NCBI GenBank assembly: GCA_947561395.2
Contig: OX387184.1
Location: 14,364,205 to 14,428,204 of the forward strand
From: Buxus sempervirens
Lineage: Eukaryota > Streptophyta > Magnoliopsida > Buxales > Buxaceae
Direction of reading: 5' to 3'
Length of the DNA stretch: 64,000 nucleotides
Shown here one piece after another: positions 1 to 12,176 of this stretch (its first letter is position 1; every line of letters starts with the position of its first letter). Position numbers and translations under genes: made by a program. The notes beneath the pieces were generated by a model that was given only the letters and a program-made list of their open reading frames with translations, was not told the DNA's origin and ran no database searches.

Positions 1-60
1 GAGAAACCTAGAAGATCTTTCCCTCTTCTTCAAAGGGGATTGGTGTTTTATATAGTGGAT

Positions 61-869
61 TAGAGCCGGCAATTTTTTAACCAACCCATCAACCCGCCCG
101 AACCCAACCCGTAATAACAGGTTCGGGTTGCCCATTTATTAGTTTGGTTGGTTTTGGGTTGAGGTTTTCCCAACCCATCCAAAAAAGGTTCAACCCGAAC
201 CGAACCTGATAATATACCATTGTTTTTTTGTATAGGCCTTCCAAACCACTAATCAAAGTATCAAACTAACCCGCATGTGCTGTCATGAATAGAAAACTAA
301 AAAAACAAGAAGACCTTGGAAACCTAAAAAAAGAAAAAACATATAAGTCAAAGAAACCTAAAAGAATATGACTTATGGACCTTAGAGCTATTATTGGTGA
401 CTTAATGTTTAGTTTATTTTAGTGTTCTTTATAGAATTTAATTGTTATCATGTCACCAGTTTTTTTTTAAATTCCTTAATATTTATTTTTTAATTTTTTT
501 TCTTTTGGACTTTCTATTAGGTATTCGTTTTATTAAAAACATATGACTAATGCATGATTAGTTTTAGTGATAGTGTTAATATCACCTATAATATTTATTA
601 TTAATATCACCTATAAAAACAATTGTCCATGCCTCCATGATTTCAAATTTCTCTATAAACATTAATTTAAAAAGAATTTTTTTTAAATAAAATTTAAGTT
701 AAAATTAAACGGGTTGGATCAGGTTCAACCCGCTTATTTGCGGTTTGGGTTCAGTTCCATGATTTTCCAACCCGTTGGTAAACAGGTTGAACCTGACCCA
801 ACCCATTTAAGGCTCAACTGGTTTACAACCCGCCCAAACCCAACCCAATCCGATCCATTTCCACCTCTA
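61..869. mobile_element. Non-autonomous hAT element with 8-bp target duplication
   Basis: The element begins TAGAGCCGGCAA and ends with the inverted counterpart (reverse complement TAGAGGTGGAAA). It is flanked by a perfect 8-bp duplication TAGTGGAT at 53-60 and 870-877. TAGAG-type ends with an 8-bp duplication are hallmarks of the hAT superfamily. The subterminal ~120 bp at each side are packed with GGGTTGGGTT-like repeats, the usual transposase-binding arrangement in hATs. The ~810-bp element has no open frame of note, so it would need a transposase from elsewhere. The perfect duplication suggests a fairly recent insertion. Confidence 0.85.
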
Positions 870-1204
870 TAGTGGATTGATTTTTTAGGGGTGGTCACCT
901 TAAGAGACTCGAGGTTTTACCTAGTTGGATTACTAGGGTTTCTTCGTTACATTGTTATGTCTTGTGCTCCTTTATTTTTTTTAATTTTATTTTTATTGTT
1001 AAAACCCATAGAGATCCGAGACCTTAGCTTATTAGTAGGTGATTTTTCATAAGTCAAGAGTTTAAATTACAGTTGTCATGGAAAGTTTATTATGTGGTGG
1101 AAAGGTTGAGGAATGATAAGAGGGAAAATAGAGTTCTCTTACTATTATATTGTTAATCTTCAATATAGGTCGTTAATTTCATAAAATATGAACAATTGAG
1201 ATAA
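870..1204. other. Intergenic, AT-rich, no gene seen
   Basis: Right flank of the hAT element. I see no coding frame, RNA gene or clear repeat here. Confidence 0.5.
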
Positions 1205-1339
1205 TGTATGGCCTTTATCTACAATCTTATTTGCAACCTGCATTGGGATCATGTCATGTGTACAGTGAATGGTATAAATGGAAATTTTTAAGCAATCCTA
1301 TGAAAATCTGCAAATAAGGTTATAGATAAAGGCCCTACA
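1205..1339. repeat. Short MITE-like inverted repeat
   Basis: Ends match as inverted repeats of about 30 bp: GGCCTTTATCTACAATCTTA on the left against GGCCTTTATCTATAACCTTA read inward from the right, both preceded by TGTA. A related single end (about 30 bp, starting CTGTAGGGCATTTATCTATA) lies at 15748-15780, so this is a dispersed family. No target duplication could be defined. A DNA-transposon-derived MITE is the likely identity. Confidence 0.55.
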
Positions 1340-1797
1340 GGATGTAAACCTGTAGACACCCAAAAATTGCACGATTTTTGATAAGTCTTGAAGGAGAGAA
1401 ATATTTTATTGGGAATTTCAATTCTTAGCATTGGGTTTGAGATCCCTTACCCATTTGAATCAAAAGCCGCAGAGGAAAATGCCCGAATTCAATCTTTTAT
1501 GCAAAGTCAAACTTTTTTGGGTTGAATTTTGTTGCCTTTTGACCCCAGAAAATGAAATATTTTTTAAAGCAAGATTTGAAGATAATTTTTCCCGGTAATT
1601 AGGTTTTTAGCAATGTTATTGCATAAATGAATTTTTGAGATTTTTAATCTTGATAAATACATTTGTATCAACATGTTGAATCTTTTTACCAGACCTGAAA
1701 AATCGGAATTTAGCCTGGAACTGGAAAGTTGACTTTTTATTCACTTGGAATTTGGGTCTGGAAATATTTTTAATGGATTCAAATGGGGGGGTGTTTG

Positions 1798-1879
1798 CTT
1801 ATTTACATGTAATATCTTAAGTAAATGGAGATTAAAAAATACGAGGACATTTACTTAAACGATATTACATGTAAATAAG
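1798..1879. repeat. Perfect-stem hairpin inside the LTR
   Basis: An inverted repeat of about 30 bp (arm CTTATTTACATGTAATATC plus TTAAGTAAATG) surrounds a ~20-bp loop. The right arm carries a 2-bp insertion (GT) relative to the left. It could be a tiny foldback element nested in the LTR. Confidence 0.6.
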
Positions 1880-2390
1880 TCTGGCCTGTGCAGCTAAGGC
1901 TCAAAACCAACCAAAAAGGTGCTGACCGTGGTATATGTGCGGTTTTGGTTAATTTTGTCTCAACCGCCCTGTATGTGCGGTTGCAACCGCACACATAGCA
2001 CGGTTGATATTCATGCTTGTTGCGTGAGCTGCCACGTGGCTTCCGGAAGCTCTGGCCGTTGAGCCACGTCGACAGCAATCATGACGAGCATAACTGAATT
2101 GGAATCACCCTATATGTGCAGTTGAGATGAATTTGCATAGAAACCGCACATATAGGACGGTTCTGTAGAAACCGCACTGAGTACACGGTTTTGGCTGTTT
2201 CGAGGATTTGCGAAATGGCTCGATCTCTGAGCCTTATTTACGCATATTACCTCTCTCTCAGGGACTTGAACTCCCTATTTCACCCTCCGAAACTTCTAGT
2301 ATTACTCCAATTCAAGCCTTGGAGGAGAATTGGAATAATCTAGAAGGCTTTTTAGGCCTACCCTTGGGACTCTTCTACCCTTGGCTTGGC

Positions 2391-2400
2391 CTATAAATAG
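2391..2400 (+). promoter_or_regulatory. TATA box of the LTR
   Basis: CTATAAATAG sits in a GC-richer stretch in the left-centre of the putative LTR, which would place the transcription start near 2425-2430. Confidence 0.5.
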
Positions 2401-4138
2401 AGGGGTCCTCCTCTTGCAAATGGTTGATAATTTGAAGCTTGGAAGCTCTGCAAGAAGAAGGGAAACTTTGCTGGATTGCTGCCTCAAGTGCTCAAGTCAT
2501 CAAAGGTAAAGCTCCATTTGGTTTTATTGCCTCCTCTTTACATTTCCAACTCCCAACTTCTACCTTTCTGTAGTGTAAGGCCTTGGGTGTTGTTTTGTAG
2601 CCCCAAACTTCTTCCAAAGTACCTGGGAATCCTCTCTAGCCGTAAAACGTGAAGAGAGAGCCTTGGGAAAAGGAAGATGGAATGGATCCTGTAAGCTAGA
2701 ACCTACCTTGAATGATTTGCATGTTATTTTTATATGCTGATTATTTGTGCTATTTGAATCTGGAGAAATCAACATGATGCATGCTCTCAATAGCAATGGA
2801 TTTTAATTTTCTCCTAGATATGTGTTTTCACCAATATTACACACTTTTTCACTGTTTTGCATCAAATAGGCTAGATCTTGGATTCTCCATGCTCAACATG
2901 GAAAATCTGAGATCATTGGCCTTAGAATGAGTTTTTAGAACTTCATGAGTCATTTTTCATGATTTCCAGTTGTTTTGGTCGAATCCACATGCACACATGC
3001 ACTGGTTTCCACCTTCTATTCAAAAATCTTCAAAACAGGGCAGCATCTGTACCATGTCTTAGAATGCTCATAACTTCTTCCTCCGGATGAATTTTTGAGT
3101 GATTCCAAAGACATGTGATGGATGAGTTGGCCTATTTCATATCTGGAAATTTTCGTCCATTTTTATGAAGCCAATTTTTGACACCATCTGTTCAAAGTTT
3201 GTAAGTCAGTTCAGCCCAGATTGCTGAACTTGCCGCTTTGATGGTGCACCGTTTGCTCAATTTTAATCCGTTTTGAGTGATTTTAATTCCTGAGTTTTCC
3301 TTGAGAAGTCTATTTTCATTTCCAACTGATTTCAGCAGATTTTGATCTGTTTTGTGCCTTGGGCGCTTAATGGACTCAGAGGTGCTCTCTGGCATAGTCC
3401 AGGGCTAATCTGTGGTCTTCTAGGCCTATTCAAGAGAGCACACAAGTCACATCCAGATAGATTTTGGGGTGAGGCTTATTTCTTTGGAAAGATGGCACAA
3501 CATACTTCTTCTATGCAAATTTTCATGGATTTTTATTGAGCCAAACTCCACGAATAAGACTTTTAAAATGTCTACTCGCCACTTTTTCCGAGTTATAGCA
3601 GCAGATTTCAGATGTGGATTTCTCTCTCGTTTTAAATCGGATTGAGCTGAATTTTTTACTGTATACTCTACTATATACCAGTTTTCAAATGGATTTGGTT
3701 TCATTGGATTTGGATTTAAATTGAGTGAGTTATGGTTAATCGAAGCTTTCAAGTTCTCATAATCTGATTTTTCCAGATTTGCCTTGAATTGGTCTTGCTT
3801 CAAATTTTACTTGGATTTTCTTTCACTCAAGAAGTTCTAAAGTGATATATCCATGAAGAGAGTCTAAACCCATTGGACTACTCATGTGGAATAATCACTT
3901 ACATTTTGCTTACTTTTAAGCAACCTTTGTCTATTTTGATTAGCAAACAATCCTTAGCATGAGCAAGCATGTGGCAACCGTCTTAAACGGATAAGTGAGG
4001 GTGCCTAACACCTTCCCCCGCTCAAAACTAATTCCCCTTACCTGATCTCTGGATTTTTTTCCTTGTATTAAAGCTACTTTGGCTCTATTTGGCTTTTATG
4101 TTCCCTTTGGTGTCCATTCCACACCTTAACATGAATGG

Positions 4139-4158
4139 TGGCGACTCTTACTTTTATC
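4139..4158 (+). other. Primer-binding-site-like sequence
   Basis: TGGCGACTC immediately follows the ...TTAACATGAATGG end of the LTR. The first nine bases match the primer-binding sites I recall for Tat/Ogre elements; the remainder (TTACTTTTATC) diverges. Confidence 0.45.
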
Positions 4159-4449
4159 AATCCCCGTGTGATGATATCGGAAGTCATCCAAGATGACATT
4201 TCCATGTCTCATAAAACCCAAACATGAAATTCTAGAGTTGTCGCTACTAGTTGAAATTGATAGATCTTGTTGTGCGAAATCCTTGGACATCGGATATAGT
4301 TGGGCTGAATTTGTGAGTAAGGATATAGTTGAAATTGATAGATCATGTCATGTCCAAATTATAGCCATTGCTCATTGATCAGGTGTTCCAATCTACTGTG
4401 GTGTTTGGAATTTCACACTTGAGATTTGAGTCCTAAAATGAAAGGAAGA

Positions 4450-5778
4450 TAGTTAGGGGTTGTTAGACCCTGTGGATTGAAATACCCTAAACCCATGACA
4501 TACACACGGTTAAAGTACTCCAGGTTTTACACGATTTAGTTACTGTGAATTAATAATGTTTTGTGTTAATCAGTTGCCTTAATACTGTCCATTGCTTCAC
4601 TAGTATAACTTATTGCGCATTGCAGAGATTGGGGCGCCGTTACAACTTGCTAGCCTATCCCAAGGTGATTCTTTTATAATTTATAGTAATCCACCTCCTT
4701 CGGATTCCATCGCTGAAACCCTTCACGCATGGTAAACTAAAACCTTCTTTAGATTTTCGTACTTTAATGACTAAGATTCAAATGGTCAGATGTCGTCACG
4801 TCTTTAGGTATGTGAACGTAGTTGCAGATTATAAGGCTAAATATTTTAATTAACAATCAGTTTTCCCGTATTTAACTGGTTTGAGAATCCTCCTTTCCTC
4901 TCGAATGTACAAGATTATAGTCGTCTGGGTTGTGCTGGGGTTATTTACCCTTGAAGCTGTGCTCACTTCATTTGCTTGGGAAGTTCAGAATGATGATGAT
5001 GACACAATTCGTTCTTCAAGGCTGAAGCCTGCTAGATTCCATTACTTTAAACAAATTTAATATTTAAATGCTAATTTGCAATTCGGAGCCATCGTTGGAA
5101 TGATTAGTTGCAACCTGTATATGTTCTGAATCCCTCTTTTTGGGGAAATTGATGATTCCTGACACATGCAACGATTGATTAAGGGGAACTGCATTTACGT
5201 AGCCTCCATGGAAATACATAACCATCTAGTGTAAAAGTTCTGTTTACAGAGAATAAAAACAGCTACAAGAACAAGGACAGCAATCACAAGACTAAACATC
5301 AAACGAAAAAAAATAACATAAAATGAACCTTAATTGTGGTTAATCAACTGTAGTCCTCCATGTTGATCAAATGCTTGGGAAAGATCGGGTCGCCCTGAAG
5401 TTCAACATTTTAATTAGATCCAAAATTAGTTCTCACAGTCATAAATATTTGTACAGCATGCTTTATCCACAGAGATTCACCATTAATTCAAGCACAAAGC
5501 TCTAGTTAATCATCACCTTAGGACACCCTTCTTAAAGGAGACTGAGTGTTTATATTATTTTTATGTTGGACTCAAATTTTTGTTTAGAACCAGGACAACC
5601 ACATCATCAGCTGGATGTGTCTTGTGGTCCTTTTTTTCTTTAGAAAAAAAAAACAAAAGAACAGAGACAAAGAAGAGATTTTACTGAACTACAGCTGCAG
5701 CAGAGAATTTGAACTATATATTTTTTCTTTTTCTTTTTTTAAAATGGCTACATACCGTGGAGGGGTTGCTTCTTGCCT
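4450..5778. other. Intergenic region, includes 3' flank of the mini-exon gene
   Basis: AT-rich sequence with no supported coding frame. The right end (about 5300-5778) would be the 3' UTR and downstream flank of the minus-strand gene that stops at 5779. Confidence 0.5.
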
Positions 5779-8700
5779 TCATTCCCACATTCTGTTGTGC
5801 TCTTCCAAAGTGGTAGCCTGCCATTGCTCGCTGGCATTATATACCATAAATATCTCAGATTGAAGAAGAAGAATAACTTCAGTGAGAAAATATCTTAGCC
5901 GGTCCATAGACACTCGGCTGCTATCTACCTGAGATTGAACGTAGGTTTGTGCAGCATTGGGTACTGAACGCAACTGATGATTGTTTCCCCATTGATTTGA
6001 AGAAGGAGAGCACTTCATTGTCAAGATCTCAGCTGGACCGCTCGTGAAGTAACTAAAGCCATTAGGAGTACTGGGAATGTTCCGATACACAGGTTTCTGT
6101 ATTGCAGCATAAGGAGAGGGATTGTGTGATCTTAAATTTTGCGAGTGCGCGCTTGGCTGTTGCGATACTCCTGCAGTGAAGGCAATTGGCTGCTGTGGTA
6201 CTGTTGGAGTGAGGGAAATCGGCTGCTGCGGTATTGGAGGGACAGCAATCGGAATTTGGTAACTTTTGCTGTTAGCAAAGGCATTTCTGCTAGAGGTATT
6301 GGGAGCATCTTGATTCCTCGGTATCTCTAGTATGAAACTTGAGAATTTTGTTCTGTTCAAGATTACAGTGGCTTCAACTCATACAGACACTTGATTTGTT
6401 ATTAGAAATACATATGAATCTCTATCTGAATTACAAATAACACGTCATAACCACTACTGTTACTATGCATTCAAGCCAGGGTTAAATTTATTTTGTAAGA
6501 ACAAAAGGATGTAAGGACTAAAAGATCATGATAGGAAACGAACCGATGAGGACAGGGACGTAGTGTGGACCAATTCACTTTGTCAATATCAATTTTATAA
6601 GAAGGCAGATCTTGATTAGGTTGCTCCATCCTTGGCTGCTCATGATAAACATTTCAAGCTAGTTAATAGTTGATACAAAAAGAACTAGAAGCACTTCATA
6701 ATTCAGTATCTTCTTATGCTTCTCTCTGTGGGTAAGTTTACACCTGAACGTTGTATTGCTGATACGAGGAATGTGGGTTATTAGAATGTTCAAGTTCCTA
6801 TTTAACACAAATGCATGTAAAATCAGGCTATGATTGTCAATAAAATAACTAAGAGAGATCAAGTACTATACGAAAATATTTCTTTTCCTCTCTCGACCCT
6901 TTACCTGAAGACTGGATTGCCGGTGCGAGAGAGAGGGGGTATAACGGGGTATCACTTCCTGGAGCTGAAACAATGAAAATTAAAAGGCTAAAATTAATTA
7001 TATTGTGATGAAAAAGGAAATGAGAAATTCCAGTAACAATGAATGTTTTTAAAATTTCAAAGGGACTTTGAAGCAGTTAAAGAAAGTGTCCCTTCAAACG
7101 ATCAGCCATTCCGTTCTTTTCATTAGCTCATAATGTTTTCTCTTCTTCTTTTTCAATTACCTCAGCATTCGACTGCCGGAACGATAGAGATGGCTCCTGA
7201 CGTGGTAACCCATACTGGTAATTAGGAGAAAGAAACAACGACAAGAGAAAGGTGGTTAATGTGATTGAGATAAAGCAAGCGTTACAAAAGAAAGAATCAT
7301 TTAAGTTCAATAAATAAGTCCATATTTTCTCTTTTTCATTTTTTTTTTCAATTTTCTCCTCTTGTTCTTACCTGTGCATTAAATGGCTGGTGGGACGATG
7401 AGGCAGCATTGCGAGGTGCAATATTCTATCAAATGAACAAATCAATAAAGGTGAGATGGTCCATCTAATAGAGTACTCAAGCAATATTTGAAGATGATGA
7501 CATGCAATATACTAAAAGAAAGTTCATATCCTTGTTTCATTCCCTTTTTCTTCAATTACCTGAACGCTGGACTCTAAGGAGGAAGAAGGCAGACCGTGAG
7601 CATGAGGTGCTACTTCCTGCTACATAAACAAATTTACAACCAAAAAGATGATACATTAGTCGATTTCTAAATAGATAAACTCGACATGAATTTTATATCT
7701 CATATTCCTTTTTCTCCTTTTTGCCTTTACCTTGGGTTGCCAGTACGCATAGGAATTGTTACCCTGCGTCATATTCTGGGTAAAGATAAATAAATTATTC
7801 ATTAAGCAGAGTGTTAGTTAAGCGTATTACATTACAAATTTAATCAAGAAATTCTTTTGTTTAGAATCTCTCTTTTTTTTTCCTTTCCTCTTCTTACTCC
7901 TTTTTCTTTTTACAGTTTCACCTGAGCATTTGGATGCCGATATACAGGAGAGGGGACAGCACGCGGTGTAAATTCCTGATAAATAAACAAACCCATTAAG
8001 AGTACGTAAGATGCTAATTGAAATATTGCTAAATCATTAAAAAGAGAATGAAAGAAATTAAGGAAAAAAGAAAGAATGTCGTTGTATTAAAGAAGCACAT
8101 TGTGACAAGGTAAAAGAAGAGCAACTCGATGCACGCAATAGCCATTGAACGATTTTTAGAAAATAGAATACAAACATTTGGAGAAGATATTGAAGCCTTC
8201 ACTCGTTGATCTTGCCTTTTTTCTTCTTTTTTTTTTCTTATTCTTGGGAATTTTAAAAATTCTTACAAGGTTTTCCTTTTCACCTGAAAGTTGGATTGCC
8301 CGTATGCGAAAGGGGGACTTTCACGACCTGAAACATCCTGATGCACGAAAAGATCCTGTAATTAATGTGCAAATGACCATTGCAGAGGCACCAGAAAAAT
8401 CAGTATAGAAGTTGCATCATTTTGTTGGACAAGTGCATCTTAATTAGTAATGTGTAAGTGTATGACTGTATCATGTGTTTGTGCAAATGCTGATACTCGG
8501 ATTGCAACGGCAATAGATTTATTGTTAATTTTCAGGTATTGCACCTCTTTCAGTGCCCTAAGAGCACTCGAAAAGAAGGTAAACGAGCTGCAGGCTCGTA
8601 CTTCATTCAAGATGTTTTAAGTTATGGGACTCACCATTCTTCCCTCCATATGGAACGTGGTATTTTTCTTTGTTGAGAGAACTTTCTTCCTATAGAACCC

Positions 8701-10430
8701 CAAAGTACAACACAATTATTGAGCTTTTTCCGCAAATCCACTCTTCTTTTTTGCCCTAATCTTTTAGCCTCGAAATATTGAATATCTGGAAAAAAAAAAT
8801 AAGAGATAGAAATTACATGAGGAACATATATAGAAGAATATCAACAAAAAAAAAAATTTGTGTACATAAAATTCGGGAAAAAAAAAAAGTCCATCTTTCT
8901 TTATAATGGGAAAAATATAGAAAATACAAATTTGGCAATTTTTATATGAATGATACATGCATACATAAATGCGCTTCAATTTGTGAATATTAAGCATACA
9001 GTTAAAAGCAAAAAATAAACCAGATTTTCGGCTTAACAACCCATTTTTGACAAGAATCGGGGACACCATCTAGTGGGTGGGTCCCCATTGCATCAAATAT
9101 ATAAGAATATCAACATTGATCAAACAATTTTGGCCATTTGATTTTTCTATTCAGTTTTTGTAAGTTAATTTCCTGCAGCACCAGCCAGATGGTGCCATAG
9201 ACGCGCACGAAACCAATCACTTATAATTACTATTAAACCAAAACCAGCTTCAACCCTCACCGGAAGAATAGGTTATAAGTTTAGTGCATGCCCCTGGCGA
9301 TGACTGGTGCCGCAAGAGGCAGTTTGTGCAATTATCGAAGACGATTCTCTCCGTCTCGGGCGAAGTTCCGGCTCATGAGCGTCCCTCTCAAAACCGTTGA
9401 GCTCAGACAGCGGTCCTACAAATTCATGAGAATATTTGACTGACAGATTGACGTCGTATGACTTTGTTCCCGTCAGTAGGTCACTGCACGGAGACGATAA
9501 GACAGGTATGGCCGGAGGATAGCAAGACCAGACCAGAAACGAAGCAAAACAAACGCGGGTTCGTCGCATGTACCCTTACACATTTCCATTAAAGGAGGAC
9601 TGGGCACTCGACTCATGTCAGGTGCCATCTACATCACATGTCCTTTTCTGGTTCGTGTCAGTACATGCGAAATTCCCCCTCCAAGCATACAAGAAAATTT
9701 TCCCAGGCGAGATGCTGAATGGGTGCTTCTTCCGTTTAAGTTTCTTAAACAGACAAAGCCAAATTAATATGGTCTCAGATAAGAACAGATAACAGGAGGA
9801 CCAACAATTACCTGTAGATTCCGCAACGCCTGTTCAAACATTACAAAGAAGGAAGAAGTGAAGTAAAGCTAGTTCCAATATCCCACAAATCAAAGCGAAG
9901 AAAAACTAAATCAAATCACTACCAACAACTAAAACAGACCTCCAAAATAAAAAATAAATAAAAATACAGGTGATCATCTCATGCATACTAAATCTTTTTT
10001 CTTTTTCATTTAATCGTCAAGAAACCAAGAATAATTTCAAACCCGGAAAACTAAAAAATAATTTAAGTCTGGGAAAAGATCAGAAAGAAAGGGGGAATGA
10101 CAATAGTTGAGTAGAAGGGAAACGGGTTTCTTTTCCCCTCTTCAATTGCCTATTTTATCTGCCAGCAGGCAGATCCTGAAAGGGACAGATCAAAGCGATA
10201 TCCACATCATGCACAAGAGGACTAATATATTGTTTTTTCATAGTAACTTTCAAGGGCCACTCATCTTTCTTATTGAGATGCAAGCAGAAGTGGTGGTAGT
10301 AAAGAAAAAATTCAACAGGAATTGGAAAAGGAGAGACTAGAGGGAAGTACCTGAGCTCTGGAAAAGGGAGACTTATCCAACCTGGAAATTCAGAAGAGAA
10401 GAAGAAACAAAACCAGTTGTGTTCTGGGCC
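5779..10430 (-). CDS. Unrecognised Pro/Ser/Gln-rich protein gene built from a tandem array of mini-exons
   Basis: I do not recognise this family. The terminal exon, 6324 down to 5779, encodes 181 residues. These include three ~11-residue PQQPI-type repeats and a more ordered C-terminus rich in Leu/Glu (near LRYFLTEVILLLQSEIF). Upstream on the same strand lie seven small exons, all phase 0: 8337-8284, 7975-7922, 7775-7731, 7616-7560, 7425-7372, 7214-7161 and 6958-6905. Each is 45-57 nt, mostly exactly 54, bounded by CAG/ and /GT consensus. Peptides such as EFTPRAVPSPVYRHPNAQ and EVIPRYTPSLSHRQSSLQ are clearly related. A further 18-nt exon (9829-9812) and a non-coding first exon ending at 10351 are plausible. 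No ATG is found in the exons seen upstream of 7775, so the start exon is missing from this model; it should lie between 9811 and 8338. Function unknown. Confidence 0.55.
6905..8337 (-). repeat. Array of seven duplicated exon-intron modules
   Basis: The seven mini-exons are spaced about 170-360 bp apart, and the flanking intron sequence is also similar. Before the acceptors one finds TTTGTTTATTTATCAG, TTTGTTTATGTAGCAG and TTTGTTCATTTGATAG. Just after two of the donors (7560 and 7161) the sense strand continues GTAATTGAA. Shared intron flanks mean whole modules were duplicated, not just coding repeats. A decayed module may exist at about 10137-10185. Confidence 0.65.
9273..9569 (-). CDS. Candidate missing start exon of the mini-exon gene (weak)
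   Basis: A 98-codon open frame beginning with ATG in a stretch of higher GC than its surroundings. It lies between the 18-nt exon (9829-9812) and the first mini-exon (8337), exactly where a start codon is needed. I see no family motif and no decisive splice site, so it may be chance. Confidence 0.2.
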   Translation of the reverse strand: MRRTRVCFASFLVWSCYPPAIPVLSSPCSDLLTGTKSYDVNLSVKYSHEFVGPLSELNGFERDAHEPELRPRRRESSSIIAQTASCGTSHRQGHALNL

Positions 10431-10450
10431 AGAATGGTGAAGAGGAGAAG

Positions 10451-10462
10451 GCTATTTATAGG
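10451..10462 (-). promoter_or_regulatory. TATA box of the mini-exon gene
   Basis: On the minus strand this reads CCTATAAATAGC. It would start transcription near 10425-10430, about 75 nt upstream of a good donor (GAGCTCAG/GTACTT at 10351), giving a short non-coding first exon. Confidence 0.5.
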
Positions 10463-12104
10463 CCAAGAGGGTAGCACAGGAGTTAATGAGGGTACCTTGC
10501 CACAAGAATAATGAGGTAAGAAAGTATGACATGGCACCATTGCCTTGTTAAGGAATCTTGTTCAATTTTTACTTCTTACTACTTTTAGTGCAAGACCCGG
10601 GCATCAATTGAACTATAATTACATAAAAAAATTTGTTAAAAAACCCTAAGTACATTTAGTTGACGACAAAGCTCTAAATTATTTCTTTTGTAGCTCTCAT
10701 TTTGCAACTATTCCCCTATATATTACTTAAAAGGATGCTCTTCAGCCTCTTATTCTCATTGCATCAATGGTGATCCATTGTGATTTTTCACCACCAATTC
10801 ATAATTTCAAAATTGATTAATATATCATTGAGTTTTATCTATTATCTCGTCATATGGGCACGTGGAGAAGACCGTTGGGATAGAAAATGATTGGTAATTA
10901 TGTGCGCGCGAGTATTGAGCATCGACAGATATTCCGTTACAATGATACAATGTATAAAGTCGAATTTTGTCGCGTAGCCATTTTTGGATATTCTTTTACT
11001 AAATCGAATCTCGTATATGATTTTTAGAATGCATTAGGCAATTTCTTAATTTGAAAACCAATATTCAATTGAATTACTTTTATATAGCAACCAATTTGAT
11101 TCTTTTAGCTAATGTAGATGTTAACCTTCTTAATATCTAATTGTGAACTTGATAATTTATAATACTCCCCACAAAAGTTTTTAAAAAAAATTTGTATTAG
11201 TACATAGCTTTTTAAAGCTCATTTTTGTTATATTTTGTAGTAATGAAATGTAAACATAAGGTGAAATACTAAGTTGCTCCTATATACATTTGACAAATTT
11301 ATCTTAAATCCTAACATAATCATTAATCACTGTCATTTTCCTTTTTTATCATCTCTTTATAGAGAGGCTGCAAAGCCAAGAAGATAGCTATAACAAAAGA
11401 TTTGGTTCTATTTTCCAATTAGGAGGGGAAAAGGGTGAAGACTGGTTAAAGTTTTTTTTTTTGGTAATGAAAGACTAGTTAAAGTTAGTTTGGAGTCTAC
11501 ATACTTAATCAATTTATTGTAACTAAACAATAATTAGTATTATTCTAAATATAAATGGAGATTATGTGAGATGAGTAAGGAGCCTCATATGCTTCCGTTC
11601 AAAAGCATGATGTTGATATGGCGTCTGATGATACACGGTGTATGAATTTGTCGGAAGCCGACTGACAGCAACGTTTGCAGGTTGTTCGCGATGCGTGGAA
11701 TCCATGCACATTTGCGGTTACGCCTCGAAGAGAGAGGGAGTGTGTCTATACGCGTGTGAATGCACGGATAAGGTTGACGCGTTTGACTCGGAAGAATATC
11801 TGCACAGCAAGATTTTGTTCCCTTCACTTTAGGGTTGGTAAGATGCGGAGAGAGATGCCTGAAAATGAGAAAGATGTTGACGAAGAAGCTTCTTTGAGTA
11901 CGTGTCCATGGACTCCCTTCAGCTCTTCAGCTCTCCCTTCTGATAAGAGTTACAGCAGAAACTGAAACCACAGCAAGGCCCCTCTCTAACTTTCTTCTCC
12001 TCTTTTACGTTAAATTCTTAAAGTCGCGAAGGCCACTATTTGAGATAACAGTAAAAAACGCTCACCCTCTCTCTCTCCTGCCCTCCTCTTTTCCAATCTC
12101 ATTG

Positions 12105-12106
<2 letters not shown>
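10463..12106. other. Intergenic, no gene supported
   Basis: AT-rich sequence. The stretch 11580-11960 has overlapping open frames on both strands and higher GC but no recognisable product. No RNA gene was seen. Confidence 0.45.

Positions 12107-12170
<64 letters not shown>
12107..12170. repeat. (CT)n microsatellite
   Basis: An uninterrupted run of about 32 CT units follows a looser pyrimidine-rich tract beginning at 12060 and precedes CATCATCATC. Confidence 0.95.

Positions 12171-12176
<6 letters not shown>

Larger units (their letters stand above)
1351..4131 (+). mobile_element. Probable Tat/Ogre-type gypsy LTR (about 2.8 kb), internal region mostly lost
   Basis: The interval starts TGTAGACACCC and ends ...TTAACA, the TG...CA form of an LTR. 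It is followed 7 bp later by TGGCGACTC at 4139, which I recognise as the primer-binding-site sequence typical of Tat-lineage elements. A good TATA box (CTATAAATAG, 2391-2400) lies within, as expected for a U3 promoter. No gag or pol frames follow, and no second LTR or 5-bp target duplication was found, so the element is truncated after the start of its internal region. Positions 1930-2200 contain several imperfect copies of a motif like CCGCACATATAGGACGGTT. Superfamily assignment is from memory of LTR termini, not from alignment. Confidence 0.55.
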
